Shown here piece by piece: positions 1 through 9,832 of a DNA stretch of 64,000 nt. The position numbers and the translations under genes were made by a program. Origin of the DNA: Acidimicrobiia bacterium UBA5794. GTDB taxonomy: Bacteria; Actinomycetota; Acidimicrobiia; Spongiisociales; UBA5794. Numbering within the stretch: position 1 is the stretch's first letter; each line of letters opens with the position of its first letter. Under the pieces are notes generated by a model. It was not told the DNA's origin. It searched no databases and saw only the letters and a program-made list of their open reading frames with translations. The stretch covers positions 4,223 to 68,222 of the forward strand of contig DIDS01000019.1 in assembly GCA_002418265.1 (NCBI GenBank). The letters run 5' to 3'.

Positions 1-1988
1 ACGGCACGCTCAAGCGTCAATTCGTCTGGAGGCAGGTCTGGCGGAATCGATGCACGATCTTCACCGCGTTGGAGATACGGCCCGTACTGTCCGGATCTGG
101 CGACAATGGGCACACCATCGTCGCCAATCCCGATCTCGAAGGAGTTGACTGCCTTCGGGTCGATTCGCTCAAGTGCGTCCTCAGACACGAAGTCCGTGAT
201 CCCGGGCCTTGGGTTCTCCGGGTCCTTCACACCGTCGTAGAATTCCCTGAGATACGGAACCATCTCCTGATCGCCGGAAGCGATCCGGTCGAGATCTTCC
301 TCCATCTTGGCTGTGAAGTCGTAGTCGACGTATTCAGCGAAGTACTGCTCAAGCAAGCCGACGACACCGAAGGCACGCCAGGTCGGTACGAGAGCGGTTC
401 CTTGTTTGAACGCATATTCACGATCGAGGATGGTCGAGATGATCGACGCGTAGGTCGACGGTCGACCGATGCCAAGCTCCTCAAGACGCTTCACGAGTGA
501 CGCCTCGGTGTATCTCGCAGGTGGTTTGGTTTCGTGGTCGGTTGGCTCGAGTGCAACAGCCACAAGGCTGTCACCTTCAGCCATGTTCGGGAGATGGGTT
601 TCTTGATCGTCGAGTGCAGCATCGGGGTCGTCCCTGCCCTCGACGTAGGCACGTAGAAATCCCGGGAAGGTGATTGTGCGACCGCTTGCGCGGAAGCCAC
701 AGGTTTCGGCTTTGAGGGTGTCTGCCGTGATCCCAACTTTGAGGCTTTCACCCTTGGCATCCTTCATTTGGGACGCGACGGTGCGCATCCAGATCAGTTC
801 ATAGACACGAGCCGCATCCGATGTCGGACCGAACTGTGCTGCGACTCTGTCCATGTCCTGGAATCGATCACCGGCCGGTCGAATTGCCTCGTGCGCCTCT
901 TGAGCGCCCTTGGCCTGCGAACCATACAAGCGCGGCTTTTCGGGGAGAAACTGTGAGCCGTAGCGATCCGCAACGAGCGAGCGTGCAGCGTCAAGGGCGG
1001 TCGCCGAGAGATTCGTCGAATCGGTTCGCATATAGGTGATGAAGCCCTGCTCATAGAGCGCCTGGGCCGCACTCATTGTCCGTCTAGCCCCAAATCTGAG
1101 TTTGTGGCCGGCTTCCTGTTGCAGGGTTGAGGTGCGGAACGGGGCGTACGGCTTGCGGGTGTATGGCTTGGACTCGACACTCGCAACCGAGAAGTCGGCA
1201 CCGCTCAGACCCTGCGCCAAGCCGACCGCGTCTTGAGGCGACAGAGCCCTACGACCCTTCTTGAGATTTCCCGCGGCGTCGAAGTCGGCGCCATCAGCGA
1301 CCCTTACGCTGTCGATCGTCCGCAAAGTTGCGGAGAATTCGGTGCCTTCCGCAGCAAGCGTCGCCTTGAGACTTGAGTATGACGAGCGGACAAATGCCAT
1401 CCGTTCACGCTCTCGCTCGACGAGGATTCGCGTGGCAGGAGATTGAACACGTCCCGCCGACAGACCTCGTCTCACCCGGCGCCACAGGACAGGGGAGACC
1501 TCAAAACCGAAGAGTCGATCGAGAATTCTGCGTGTCTCTTGAGCCTGGACGAGCTGAACATCAAGATCTCGGGGATTGGCCGCGGCTTCCTGGATTGCCT
1601 TCTCGGTTATCTCGTGGAACACCATCCTTTGTACGGGAACCTTCGGTTTGAGCTCCTCAAGGAGGTGCCACGCGATGGCTTCACCCTCACGATCCTCATC
1701 CGTTGCGAGATAAAGCTCGTCGGCGTCCTTGAGCAGTTGTTTCAGCAGGCGCACCTGCTTCTTGGAGGAATCAGAAACGATGTAGATCGGCGTGAAGTCA
1801 TTGTTGAGGTCGATACCGAATCGGGTCTTCGCCCATTGAGCCTGTTTGCTCTCGGGAAGGTCTTTCTTCCTTGCGGGAATGTCGCGAATGTGGCCAACGG
1901 AGGACTCAACGATGAAGTCATCACCGAGGTATCTACCGATCGTCTTCGCCTTTGCTGGCGACTCGACAATGACAAGTTTCTTCGACAA
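1..1988 (-). CDS. topA: DNA topoisomerase I (type IA), C-terminus cut by window edge
   Basis: Relaxes negatively supercoiled DNA by transient single-strand cleavage. The N-terminus has the TOPRIM start KKLVIVESPAKAKTIGRYLG and the acidic motif ATDEDREGEA. The active-site tyrosine lies in FITYMRTDS, residue 319 by my count (codon 1032-1034). At the window edge the protein reads PPDELTLERA, which resembles the C-terminal tail repeats of actinobacterial TopA rather than the zinc fingers of E. coli. About 662 residues are visible. I chose TTG at 1986-1988 directly before SKKLVIVESP; I found no ATG or GTG just upstream in frame. It lies 77 bp downstream of the PimB-like gene and may be read with it. 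Confidence 0.93.
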   Translation of the reverse strand, partial: MSKKLVIVESPAKAKTIGRYLGDDFIVESSVGHIRDIPARKKDLPESKQAQWAKTRFGIDLNNDFTPIYIVSDSSKKQVRLLKQLLKDADELYLATDEDREGEAIAWHLLEELKPKVPVQRMVFHEITEKAIQEAAANPRDLDVQLVQAQETRRILDRLFGFEVSPVLWRRVRRGLSAGRVQSPATRILVERERERMAFVRSSYSSLKATLAAEGTEFSATLRTIDSVRVADGADFDAAGNLKKGRRALSPQDAVGLAQGLSGADFSVASVESKPYTRKPYAPFRTSTLQQEAGHKLRFGARRTMSAAQALYEQGFITYMRTDSTNLSATALDAARSLVADRYGSQFLPEKPRLYGSQAKGAQEAHEAIRPAGDRFQDMDRVAAQFGPTSDAARVYELIWMRTVASQMKDAKGESLKVGITADTLKAETCGFRASGRTITFPGFLRAYVEGRDDPDAALDDQETHLPNMAEGDSLVAVALEPTDHETKPPARYTEASLVKRLEELGIGRPSTYASIISTILDREYAFKQGTALVPTWRAFGVVGLLEQYFAEYVDYDFTAKMEEDLDRIASGDQEMVPYLREFYDGVKDPENPRPGITDFVSEDALERIDPKAVNSFEIGIGDDGVPIVARSGQYGPYLQRGEDRASIPPDLPPDELTLERA

Positions 1989-2065
1989 GGCTGTTCCGAT
2001 CGCGTCTGGTAGCTCAGAATTCGGTACGAAATCCGATGTGTCAAGACTGACACGCGGGGCGGAAC

Positions 2066-3133
2066 CTAACGCAAGTGTGGAGCAAAACCCTCGCGAACCC
2101 GCTCAACGACTCGCTGCCAGGTGAACTCTGACTCCACGAACGCTCGCCCGGCGGCACCCATTTCGCGCGCCTTTTCGGGGTCTGCCAGAAGAGTGATGAG
2201 GTGCTTCGCGATCGCTTTGGACTCGGTCGCGATGTATCCGGTCTTACCGGGAATCACCGTTTCGGGCGCTCCACCCGAATCGCCTGCGATGACCGGCACA
2301 CCGCATGCTGCCGCCTCAAGAAAGACGAGACCGAGGCCCTCGGCTTCAAGACCGCCCCACCGTGACCTGCACGGCATCACAAATATGTCCATTTCCCGAT
2401 ACAGGCCAGCGAGGTCCGTCCACGGAACATCGATTTCAAAGCGAGCATCGACACCGAGCTGCTCCGCCTTCTTGCGCAGACGGGCCTCGGTTCGTCCCTT
2501 CCCGACGAGCATCACCTGCACGTCGGATTTGACGAGGGATACGGCCTCGATGACACGGTCTTGGCCCTTGCGCGGCACGAACCGCGACACGCAGCCGATG
2601 ACCGGCTTGGCGTTCTCTGGAGGGTTTCTCGGGGGTGTAAAGGTGTCGATGTCCACCCCGGCTCCGATGTAGACCACCGGCTTCTTGGTGAGCCGCACGA
2701 CATTGACTTCGGTGTATCGGCTGATCGCAAAGTTGGCATCAGCAGCCGCCAGGGTCTTTCCGAGCCATTGCTTGATTCCCGGAACCGCAGCCGGGAGCGT
2801 GACTTCAGCGCCGTAGTTCACAACCCCGAACGGAATGTTGAATTCGTCGCGAAGCGAAGGTCCCAGTGGAGTGAGCGGATGCGGAGCGCCGAACAGGATT
2901 GCGTCAGGCTTGAACCGGTGCACTGCATCGAACACCAGGTGACGAGTCCGCTTGGTCGGAAGCATCCACTGCCGGAGTCCTCGTGTGACGCCAGACTCAT
3001 CGATCGCAGCATCATTGTCGGCGGGAGCCACGACGTGGATCTCATCGGGATAAGCATCGACGAAGCTCTGGAGATACATCTGGATTCCGCCCGGCTTGGG
3101 CGGATAGTCGTTGGTGACGATGAGAAGGCGCAC
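2066..3133 (-). CDS. GT4-family glycosyltransferase, PimB-like mannosyltransferase
   Basis: Predicted GT-B retaining glycosyltransferase of 355 residues, closest in motif pattern to actinobacterial PimB' (GDP-mannose-dependent phosphatidylinositol monomannoside mannosyltransferase). Visible are the N-terminal acceptor-domain loop PPKPGGIQ (residues 11-18), the nucleotide-sugar start GCVSRFVPRKGQD (180-192) and the E-x7-E motif EGLGLVFLE (265-273) followed by AAACGVPVIAGDSGG. There is no signal peptide or membrane segment, so it should act at the cytoplasmic membrane face. Start is GTG, 4 bp after the stop of the upstream phosphatase-like gene, so the two are probably co-transcribed. The acceptor is inferred; other GT4 roles such as glycolipid or trehalose pathways are possible. 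Confidence 0.8.
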   Translation of the reverse strand: MRLLIVTNDYPPKPGGIQMYLQSFVDAYPDEIHVVAPADNDAAIDESGVTRGLRQWMLPTKRTRHLVFDAVHRFKPDAILFGAPHPLTPLGPSLRDEFNIPFGVVNYGAEVTLPAAVPGIKQWLGKTLAAADANFAISRYTEVNVVRLTKKPVVYIGAGVDIDTFTPPRNPPENAKPVIGCVSRFVPRKGQDRVIEAVSLVKSDVQVMLVGKGRTEARLRKKAEQLGVDARFEIDVPWTDLAGLYREMDIFVMPCRSRWGGLEAEGLGLVFLEAAACGVPVIAGDSGGAPETVIPGKTGYIATESKAIAKHLITLLADPEKAREMGAAGRAFVESEFTWQRVVERVREGFAPHLR

Positions 3134-3137
3134 AACC

Positions 3138-4364
3138 TCAGTCCAGATGTGGGGCGACGTTGTATGACGCCATCACGGCTCCGTCTTCATTCAGTAGGAA
3201 ACTTGACTGTGCCGTGTTGCGTGGGATGGTGATCTTTCCCCGACCGGCGTTCTTGATTCCGAGCACGTTGACCGCCAACGCCCGTATCGCAGCACCGTGG
3301 GAAACGGCGATGTACGGCGCGGTCACCGCTTCCTCGGCAAGCTTTTCTGCGGTCTGTCGCATCCTGACACCGGCACCAACGAGCGACTCTCCGTATCCGC
3401 CCCTTCTCGTGTGGTCCCCACGTCCCGATTGATATTCGGCAAGGTCGGCTGCGTGCTGTTCAAGGATCTGAGCCGTGGTGAGACCCTCCCATGCACCAAA
3501 GGACATCTCGACAAGCCCCTCATCGGTTGTGGGCGACGCGCCCATGCCTTCCCCGATGATCTCGGCTGTCTCTGTCGTGCGGATGCGTGGAGAACTGAAC
3601 ATGGCATCAACCACGGGGGCGTGTGCTGCCGCGGAAGCTGCCTGCTGCCTCCCGACATCCGTCAGAGGTGTATCGGTCGTGCTGTCCCATGTGCCGGCAA
3701 CATTCCCCTCCGATTGTCCATGTCGAACAAACGTTGCGTGCTGGCCAATTGGCCCGAACTGTTGAGGGGTGTGATCGAGGTGAGTCGCGTCGTTGAACAC
3801 GTTGATACGACGCTCCCCGTCGCTTCCGATCGTGATCTGGGAAACGGCGGTGTTGTGCGACGGAATCATGCGTCCGGTTCCCTCGAGTCCGGCAACTTGG
3901 CTCATCAGGGCCCAGATCACACCACCATGGGTGACGAGAACGGCGTGCTCGCCGTCGGCAAGCTTGGCGACAAGCCGATCGAATGCTGCTCCAACCCGCC
4001 TGATGAACAGGGACATCTGTTCCCCACCACCGGGGGCGAGATCCTCACCGTTCGTGAAGGCCAGCCATTGTTCCGGGAAGCGTTCTGCGACCTCGGCCGA
4101 GGTCAATCCCTCCCATGAGCCAATCGAGAATTCGCGGAACGCGGGATCAGGAATCACATCGCCGAAGACTGCGGCGGTTGTCATGGTTCGTGGGAGATCT
4201 GACGCAATCACAACGTCAGGAGAGGCGCCAGCAAACCGGTTCGCCAGCCGATTGATCTGGGCGAGTCCAACATCGGAAATCCCCGAATCGGTGAAGCCCT
4301 GCCAACGGCTCTCGCGGTTGGCATGGGTCTCTGCGTGCCTGATGATCGTGACGGTCTTCCCCAC
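3138..4364 (-). CDS. Two-domain histidine phosphatase (phosphoglycerate mutase fold)
   Basis: A 408-residue protein made of two tandem histidine phosphatase domains. The first has the catalytic RHAE signature at residues 9-12 and a second catalytic stretch VTHGG near 144-148. The second has RHG at 214-216 (FVRHGQSEGN) and VSHGA near 355. Both keep the phospho-accepting His, so both may be active; single-domain members are more usual. The substrate is not evident; members hydrolyse sugar phosphates, alpha-ribazole phosphate or other phosphomonoesters. Start is GTG with GAGG upstream. It lies between the pyrophosphatase and the PimB-like gene on the same strand. Confidence 0.82.
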   Translation of the reverse strand: MGKTVTIIRHAETHANRESRWQGFTDSGISDVGLAQINRLANRFAGASPDVVIASDLPRTMTTAAVFGDVIPDPAFREFSIGSWEGLTSAEVAERFPEQWLAFTNGEDLAPGGGEQMSLFIRRVGAAFDRLVAKLADGEHAVLVTHGGVIWALMSQVAGLEGTGRMIPSHNTAVSQITIGSDGERRINVFNDATHLDHTPQQFGPIGQHATFVRHGQSEGNVAGTWDSTTDTPLTDVGRQQAASAAAHAPVVDAMFSSPRIRTTETAEIIGEGMGASPTTDEGLVEMSFGAWEGLTTAQILEQHAADLAEYQSGRGDHTRRGGYGESLVGAGVRMRQTAEKLAEEAVTAPYIAVSHGAAIRALAVNVLGIKNAGRGKITIPRNTAQSSFLLNEDGAVMASYNVAPHLD

Positions 4365-4439
4365 GGTTTCCTCTCTCCTGGCGTTGCAGGCTAAGCCCGC
4401 CCGGGATTTGGTTCGGGGGCTGTCGAGCGCGAACGAGCC

Positions 4440-6503
4440 CTACGAGATGAATGCCGAGGCAAAGATCAGGGAAACCACAGTCATCACCTTGATGACGATG
4501 TTCATCGCTGGCCCCGCTGTGTCCTTGAACGGGTCACCAATCGTGTCCCCGACAACGGCAGCCTTGTGTGCGTCGGATCCCTTGCCGCCAAAGGCGCCGG
4601 CTTCAATGAACTTCTTGGCGTTGTCCCACGCTCCGCCCGCATTGGCCATGTAGATCGCAAGGAGGAATCCAGATACCAGCGCTCCGGCGAGCAGACCACC
4701 GAGCATCTCAACGGAGATGAATCCGACCACAAGGGGAAGCGCAACAGCCAGAGAACCGGGAATGATCATTTCACGAAGCGATGCCTTTGTTGAGATGTCA
4801 ACGCACTTGGCGTACTCGGGAACGACACCATCGCGACCTTCTCTGAGTCCGGGGATCTCCCGAAACTGGCGTCGGACTTCCTCGATCATCTGGAAAGCAG
4901 CTCTACCGACAGCCTGGATGGTCATGGCCGCAAACAGGTACGGGAACATTCCTCCGATAAAGAGTCCCATGACGACCTTGATGTCAAGAATGTCGAAGCC
5001 GTCGACGCCAACAGCCTGGGAGAATGTGAAGAACAGCGCAAGGGCGGTCACGGCCGCCGACGCGATGGCAAATCCCTTGGCGACTGCGGCCGTTGTGTTT
5101 CCGAGCGAGTCGAGCTGGTCGGTGGCTGCCCGGACTTCGGGTGGCAGATCGGCCATTTCAGCGATGCCACCTGCGTTGTCCGCGATTGGTCCGTAGGCAT
5201 CGACGGACACTGTTATTCCGAGCGTGGAGAGCACGCCGATTGCGGCAATGGCGACGCCGTAGATGCCAGCACCCTCAACAGCAAGGTCTCCGGCCCAATA
5301 TGCAGCCCCCATCCCAAGCGTCACCACGATCACGGAATAGGCAGCGGACTTCTTGCCCTCGGCAATACCGGCAAGGACCACCGTTGCCGATCCCGTCTCC
5401 GATTGACGGGCGATCTCTTTGACCGTCTTGTAATGATCGGAGGTGTACCACTCAGAGATCTTGCCAACGACAATTCCGACGGCGAGACCAACGATGACTG
5501 CAAGGAAGAAGCCCCATGGGTTGTCCACCCCTTCGACCCCGTCGAACATCACGGGTGTGAGAGCAGCGACACCGACCACCGTGAGACCTGCCGCTGCCCA
5601 AGTCCCAGTATGGAGGGCTCGGGCGAGGTTGTCCCCGCGGGGACGTACGAGGAATGACCCGATGATTGAAGCCAGCATGCCGATTGCCCCAATCATGAGG
5701 GGGTAGAAGATCATGTGTGGCAAGAACGCTGAGCCCGCAAACACGATGGATGCAAAGGCGATCGGTGCGACCAGAGAGCCGATGTAGGACTCAAAAAGAT
5801 CGGCACCCATGCCAGCGACGTCGCCAACGTTGTCACCAACGTTGTCTGCGATTGTGGCCGGGTTGCGCGGGTCGTCTTCGGGAATGCCAGCTTCGACCTT
5901 TCCGACGAGGTCAGCGCCGACGTCGGCAGCCTTTGTGTAGATGCCACCGCCGACGCGGGCAAACAGAGCGATCGATGAGGCTCCAAGACCGATGGCGGTC
6001 ACCATGTCAACCCAGAGTTCCTTTTCCAGGACCATTTCAAAGAACCAGATGCCGACGGCGAACCCAAGAAGGCCGAGACCAGCAACGGTGAACCCCATCA
6101 CCGCGCCACCACGGAAGGCGACGGGAAGCGCCCCAGCGGTGCCACCGGTGCGAGCTGCCTCTGCAGTACGGGCGTTGGCGGCGGTTGCGATCCGCATCCC
6201 GATGAATCCAGCAAGACCGGAAAGAGCTGCACCGAACACATATCCGATGGCGCCCCACGGACGTCCCCACTCAGGCAGGAGGATGAGGATCAGCACCGTC
6301 ATGATTGTCACGAATCCGGCTATCGCAAGATATTCACGCCGCATGAACGCCATGGAGCCTTCGCGGATGGCGTCCATGAGGCTCACCATGCGCTCGTTAC
6401 CTGGCGAAACAGCAAGGACCTGGCGACCGTAGACGGCAGCGAGCAGCAGGGCGGCAACACCCATTCCCATGGCTACATACAGCCACACATCGGGATTTGA
6501 CAC
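4440..6503 (-). CDS. hppA: Membrane-bound ion-translocating pyrophosphatase, K+-dependent type
   Basis: Hydrolyses pyrophosphate in the membrane and pumps H+ and/or Na+. The ~687-residue protein has about 16 hydrophobic segments. The substrate loop runs from DVGADLVGKVEAGIPEDDP to NPATIADNVGDNVGDVAGMG, with a second Asp-rich site VVGDTIGDPFKDTAGP near the C-terminus. The sequence GNTTAAVAKG (about residue 468) has Ala where K+-independent enzymes carry Lys, so K+-dependence is predicted. H+ versus Na+ specificity cannot be settled by eye. I chose GTG at 6503 because AGGAG lies 8 bases upstream; a GTG at 6512 is too close to it. A -10-like TATACT lies on the minus strand at 6549-6544. The upstream neighbour is the Trk K+ uptake pair. 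Confidence 0.95.
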   Translation of the reverse strand: MSNPDVWLYVAMGMGVAALLLAAVYGRQVLAVSPGNERMVSLMDAIREGSMAFMRREYLAIAGFVTIMTVLILILLPEWGRPWGAIGYVFGAALSGLAGFIGMRIATAANARTAEAARTGGTAGALPVAFRGGAVMGFTVAGLGLLGFAVGIWFFEMVLEKELWVDMVTAIGLGASSIALFARVGGGIYTKAADVGADLVGKVEAGIPEDDPRNPATIADNVGDNVGDVAGMGADLFESYIGSLVAPIAFASIVFAGSAFLPHMIFYPLMIGAIGMLASIIGSFLVRPRGDNLARALHTGTWAAAGLTVVGVAALTPVMFDGVEGVDNPWGFFLAVIVGLAVGIVVGKISEWYTSDHYKTVKEIARQSETGSATVVLAGIAEGKKSAAYSVIVVTLGMGAAYWAGDLAVEGAGIYGVAIAAIGVLSTLGITVSVDAYGPIADNAGGIAEMADLPPEVRAATDQLDSLGNTTAAVAKGFAIASAAVTALALFFTFSQAVGVDGFDILDIKVVMGLFIGGMFPYLFAAMTIQAVGRAAFQMIEEVRRQFREIPGLREGRDGVVPEYAKCVDISTKASLREMIIPGSLAVALPLVVGFISVEMLGGLLAGALVSGFLLAIYMANAGGAWDNAKKFIEAGAFGGKGSDAHKAAVVGDTIGDPFKDTAGPAMNIVIKVMTVVSLIFASAFIS

Positions 6504-6577
6504 AGAAATCACTCCTGGATTGAAGAGGTTCGGAACGGGCGGCAGTATACGGGCATCCGGCCCGAGATATCAGACGC

Positions 6578-8029
6578 TCACTTCCTCCAAACCTCTGGGC
6601 TGAGAAGAATGAGGATGGGGAGGATCTCAAGGCGACCGATCACCATCAGGCCGGAGAGAACCCATTTGCTGACGGCAGGAAACACGAGATAGTTGCCCGT
6701 GGGGCCGATCTCACCGAGTCCTGGGCCAACGTTGCCAAGCGACGATGCAACCCCCGAGACCATCGTGACGAGATCAAGACTTGAATCTGCCGCGAACCCG
6801 ATCACTGCGATCGCAAACACCCCCGTCATGAACGCAAACATGTACAGCAAGAAGAAGGTCTGAACGGTCTCGACAACCAAATCGGGAACCGGCTTCTTGC
6901 CAACACGGGTTACGAACACACCTCGGGGATGAATGATTCTTCGAACGTCCGTCCTCGAAGCTCCTGACAGGATGAGGAGTCGGTCGGTCTTGATCGAACC
7001 GGATGTGGATCCAGCCATTCCACCGACGAACATCAGCCCAACGATCATGACCTCGAGCACAGGGCCCCATGTCGCGAAGTCGGCTGTTCCGTAGCCGGTC
7101 GTCGTCACGATCGTCACCGACGTGAATAGCGAATCCCGGATCGTGGTAAGAACCGGTCCACCCCAGATTCCGATCGCCATCAGGATGGAAGCGGCAAAGA
7201 TGATGCCGAGATAGACGCGGAGTCCGAGCGACTTGAAGTACGCCAGTTTGTCTCTCGTGATGAACGTGTAGTGGAGGGCAAATGACATTCCAGCGAGCGT
7301 CATGAACACGATGATGACCCATTGGGTGTAGGCGCCGTATGCGCCGAGGGAACCAACGTGGGTCGAGAATCCACCAGTTGAAAGGGTCGTGAATGCATGG
7401 TTGATCGCTTCGAAAAGCGACATCTCACCGAGCCAGAGCAGCGCCGCCTCGATACCCGTGAGGCCGATGTACACGTACCAGAGCCGCTTGGCCGTCTCGG
7501 AAAACCGTGGAGTGAGCCGATCCGGGATCGGTCCGGGCGACTCGGCCCGTGCAAGTTGAACCGCCCCCATACCGAGGAGCGGCAGGATCGCAACTGATAG
7601 CACGATGATCCCCATTCCCCCGATCCACTGTGTGAGGGATCGCCAGAACAAGGCACCGTGGGACATCAGGCCGGGATCCGGGACGATCGAGGCACCGGTT
7701 GTGGTGAACCCAGATGCAGATTCGAACACTGCGTTTGTGATGTTCGAGATCTCACCGGTGAAGATGTACGGGAGAGAACCGATGAGGGCAATGGCGGTCC
7801 ACGCCATTCCCACCGCGGCAAATCCTTCCTTCGTGCTCAGCTCTCCAGGTGAGTCGAAAAAGAACCACAGCGTGATCCCGATGGTGAAGGTCAAGATGGC
7901 ACTTGCAGCGAATCCCGGAATTTCGGACCATTCGCGATAGATGACGCTCACGACAATCGGAGTCGCCATCGCCGCCCCGATCGCGGCAATAACCGCTCCA
8001 ACGACGTGCAGGAGGTTTCGCCAGGACAT
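6578..8029 (-). CDS. trkH: Trk-type potassium uptake membrane subunit
   Basis: K+-translocating subunit of the TrkH/TrkG/KtrB family, 483 residues and strongly hydrophobic. Four pore-loop filter sequences are visible: SASGFTTTGAS, STGGFSTH, TTTGYGT and GNVGPGLG, each with the glycine expected in the K+ filter. An extended helical-hairpin region WRSLTQWIGGMG precedes the second repeat, as in the family. The ATG follows the trkA stop by 2 bp (TAGCCATG), so translation is coupled to the regulatory subunit. Uptake probably uses the proton or sodium gradient under TrkA gating. The pyrophosphatase lies 74 bp downstream on the same strand. Confidence 0.95.
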   Translation of the reverse strand: MSWRNLLHVVGAVIAAIGAAMATPIVVSVIYREWSEIPGFAASAILTFTIGITLWFFFDSPGELSTKEGFAAVGMAWTAIALIGSLPYIFTGEISNITNAVFESASGFTTTGASIVPDPGLMSHGALFWRSLTQWIGGMGIIVLSVAILPLLGMGAVQLARAESPGPIPDRLTPRFSETAKRLWYVYIGLTGIEAALLWLGEMSLFEAINHAFTTLSTGGFSTHVGSLGAYGAYTQWVIIVFMTLAGMSFALHYTFITRDKLAYFKSLGLRVYLGIIFAASILMAIGIWGGPVLTTIRDSLFTSVTIVTTTGYGTADFATWGPVLEVMIVGLMFVGGMAGSTSGSIKTDRLLILSGASRTDVRRIIHPRGVFVTRVGKKPVPDLVVETVQTFFLLYMFAFMTGVFAIAVIGFAADSSLDLVTMVSGVASSLGNVGPGLGEIGPTGNYLVFPAVSKWVLSGLMVIGRLEILPILILLSPEVWRK

Positions 8030-8031
8030 GG

Positions 8032-9360
8032 CTAACCCGAGAGGTTCTCAGCGATGGTGATGGCCTCTGGAAGAGCAATGACGATCAGGTGATCACCGAC
8101 CTCGATTCGAGATGTCCCCCTCGGCACAAACACTTCCGTGCCTCGCTGAATACCTCCGATGATGAGTGAGTGTGGGAGACGGAGTTCGGCGAGAGTCTTA
8201 CCCACGGCCATCGAGTTGGGACCGACCTCGAGCTCGATCGCTTCAGCGTCTGAGTCCGAGAACGTCGCGACCGAGTGGATCGCTCCTCGCCTGACAAATC
8301 GAAGGATCTCGTCAGCCGCCGAGAGGCGTGCGCTGACGGTTGCATCGATGCCGTGACCTGATCCGAGTCCCATGAGATCCGTATTGGTGAACCGAGCAAT
8401 CACCTCACGTGCACCGAAGGACTTCGCGGCAAGTGCCGCCAGCACATTTTCGCCATCCCACCCGGTCAACGCCATCACGGTGTCTGCCGACTCGACGCCC
8501 GCCGCACGGAGCAGCTTGAGATCGGTTGGCTCGCCACGGACAGTGACAACCTTTGGATATTCCTCTGCAATCAACCGGCAACGGTCCGCGTCTGGCTCGA
8601 TCAGCGTGGTATGGATCCCCCTGTCGGCGAGCATCCCAGCGGTGAGCCGAGCAAGACGTGTTCCTCCAAGAATGATCACCTTGTTTGCGGGACGACTTGA
8701 AATCCCGAGCCACTTGTATGCACTTTTTGCCATCTTCGTGCGAGCCATCATCAGGACGTGGTCACCCGGGCTGAGAGTGGTGTCTCCACGAGCGATCTCC
8801 GTTTCGGTACCACGAATCACGGCAACAACGAGCCAGTCCCACCCTTCAACGCTCCCGCGAAGATCTGCGAGGGTTCGGCCGGCAAACTCGGTGTCCTTGC
8901 CAACAAATGCGCCGATGAGGACGAGTCTGCCGTCTGCGAACTCAACAAGTTCTGCGATCTCGCCCCCTGCTGCGAGCGCAACGAGCTCCCGGGCCGCTGC
9001 CGCCCCTGGATCGATCACCAGATCAACACCCAGGGCCTCGACCTCAGCCTTGAGGTCGGGGTCCTCGACTCTTGCCACCGTGAACGGGATGCCAAGCTGG
9101 GTACCTGCGGCACACGCCAGCACATTGACCGCATCCGACGAGCTCACCGCGATCAGAAGATCGGCGTCTTCGATTCCAGCCTTCTTGAGGGTCTCCGCGG
9201 AAGCTCCGTTGCCGATGATCACGAGACAGTCGATCTCATTTTGAGCTACCGCCGCGACTTCAGGATCGGACTCGATCAAAACAACGTCCTGGCGCTCGAT
9301 GGAGAGTTTCTCGGCTAGAAACGATCCGATGGTTCCTGCACCGACAATGACTATTCGCAT
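8032..9360 (-). CDS. trkA: Trk potassium uptake regulatory NAD-binding subunit
   Basis: Cytoplasmic gating subunit with two tandem RCK units (N-terminal Rossmann domain plus RCK_C), as in classical ~450-residue TrkA. The first nucleotide-binding motif is IVIVGAGTIGSFLAEKL at residues 3-19, with the acidic end of strand 2 in VLIESDP. The second begins VIILGGTRLARLTAGML. I start it at the ATG at 9360 (MRIVIVGAG) because a longer frame adds 13 residues that family members lack. It is the first gene of the trkA-trkH pair and lies 49 bp from the end of the Tad locus. Confidence 0.95.
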   Translation of the reverse strand: MRIVIVGAGTIGSFLAEKLSIERQDVVLIESDPEVAAVAQNEIDCLVIIGNGASAETLKKAGIEDADLLIAVSSSDAVNVLACAAGTQLGIPFTVARVEDPDLKAEVEALGVDLVIDPGAAAARELVALAAGGEIAELVEFADGRLVLIGAFVGKDTEFAGRTLADLRGSVEGWDWLVVAVIRGTETEIARGDTTLSPGDHVLMMARTKMAKSAYKWLGISSRPANKVIILGGTRLARLTAGMLADRGIHTTLIEPDADRCRLIAEEYPKVVTVRGEPTDLKLLRAAGVESADTVMALTGWDGENVLAALAAKSFGAREVIARFTNTDLMGLGSGHGIDATVSARLSAADEILRFVRRGAIHSVATFSDSDAEAIELEVGPNSMAVGKTLAELRLPHSLIIGGIQRGTEVFVPRGTSRIEVGDHLIVIALPEAITIAENLSG

Positions 9361-9409
9361 GGCACGAGAGCCTAGAACGTTCGGGTACCAGAACCCCACA
9401 GATCATTGT

Positions 9410-9832
9410 TCAAGGATCGTCCATCCGGGCGATATCACCACTCGTGCCGACGAGCTTCATGGGATCAAATTCGGCACGACTTGTCGCCACAATCCTCAGC
9501 TCGCCAACCACTGGGAGACTGATCGTCCTTGCGACCGTGACGGAAACGGTTCGCCGGTCCCATGACTCGTCGACGGGACACGAACACGAAACCAGCGTTG
9601 CCCCGTTTGCCTTGGCGAACCGGCTTGCCTCCTGTTGAGGGGTCCCGGTCGCCCCGAACGGCAGGAATGTGACAGGGGCACTGGCCAGTGCAGCGGCGTC
9701 GGCAGCTGAAGCCGCCGTGGCATACGTTACGGCCGCCCCTCCCACGATTCCGATACCAAGCACGAAAAACACCAGCACAACGGACAGACCAAAACCAACC
9801 AGCATCGAACCGCGTTCATCGTGTGGTCTCAT
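9410..9832 (-). CDS. TadG-like pilus/secretion protein (Rv3654c-type)
   Basis: A 140-residue protein with one N-terminal hydrophobic helix (about residues 8-33, GSMLVGFGLSVVLVFFVLG) followed by an Ala-rich stretch ATAASAADAAALASA. This is the signature of TadE/TadG-like minor pseudopilin proteins in actinobacterial Tad loci, where it follows TadE. A CSCP motif lies in the extracytoplasmic part. Its start overlaps the tadE stop in ATGA, and it is the last gene of the locus. The protein probably helps assembly or anchoring of the Flp pilus; function is by position and topology only. Confidence 0.75.
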   Translation of the reverse strand: MRPHDERGSMLVGFGLSVVLVFFVLGIGIVGGAAVTYATAASAADAAALASAPVTFLPFGATGTPQQEASRFAKANGATLVSCSCPVDESWDRRTVSVTVARTISLPVVGELRIVATSRAEFDPMKLVGTSGDIARMDDP

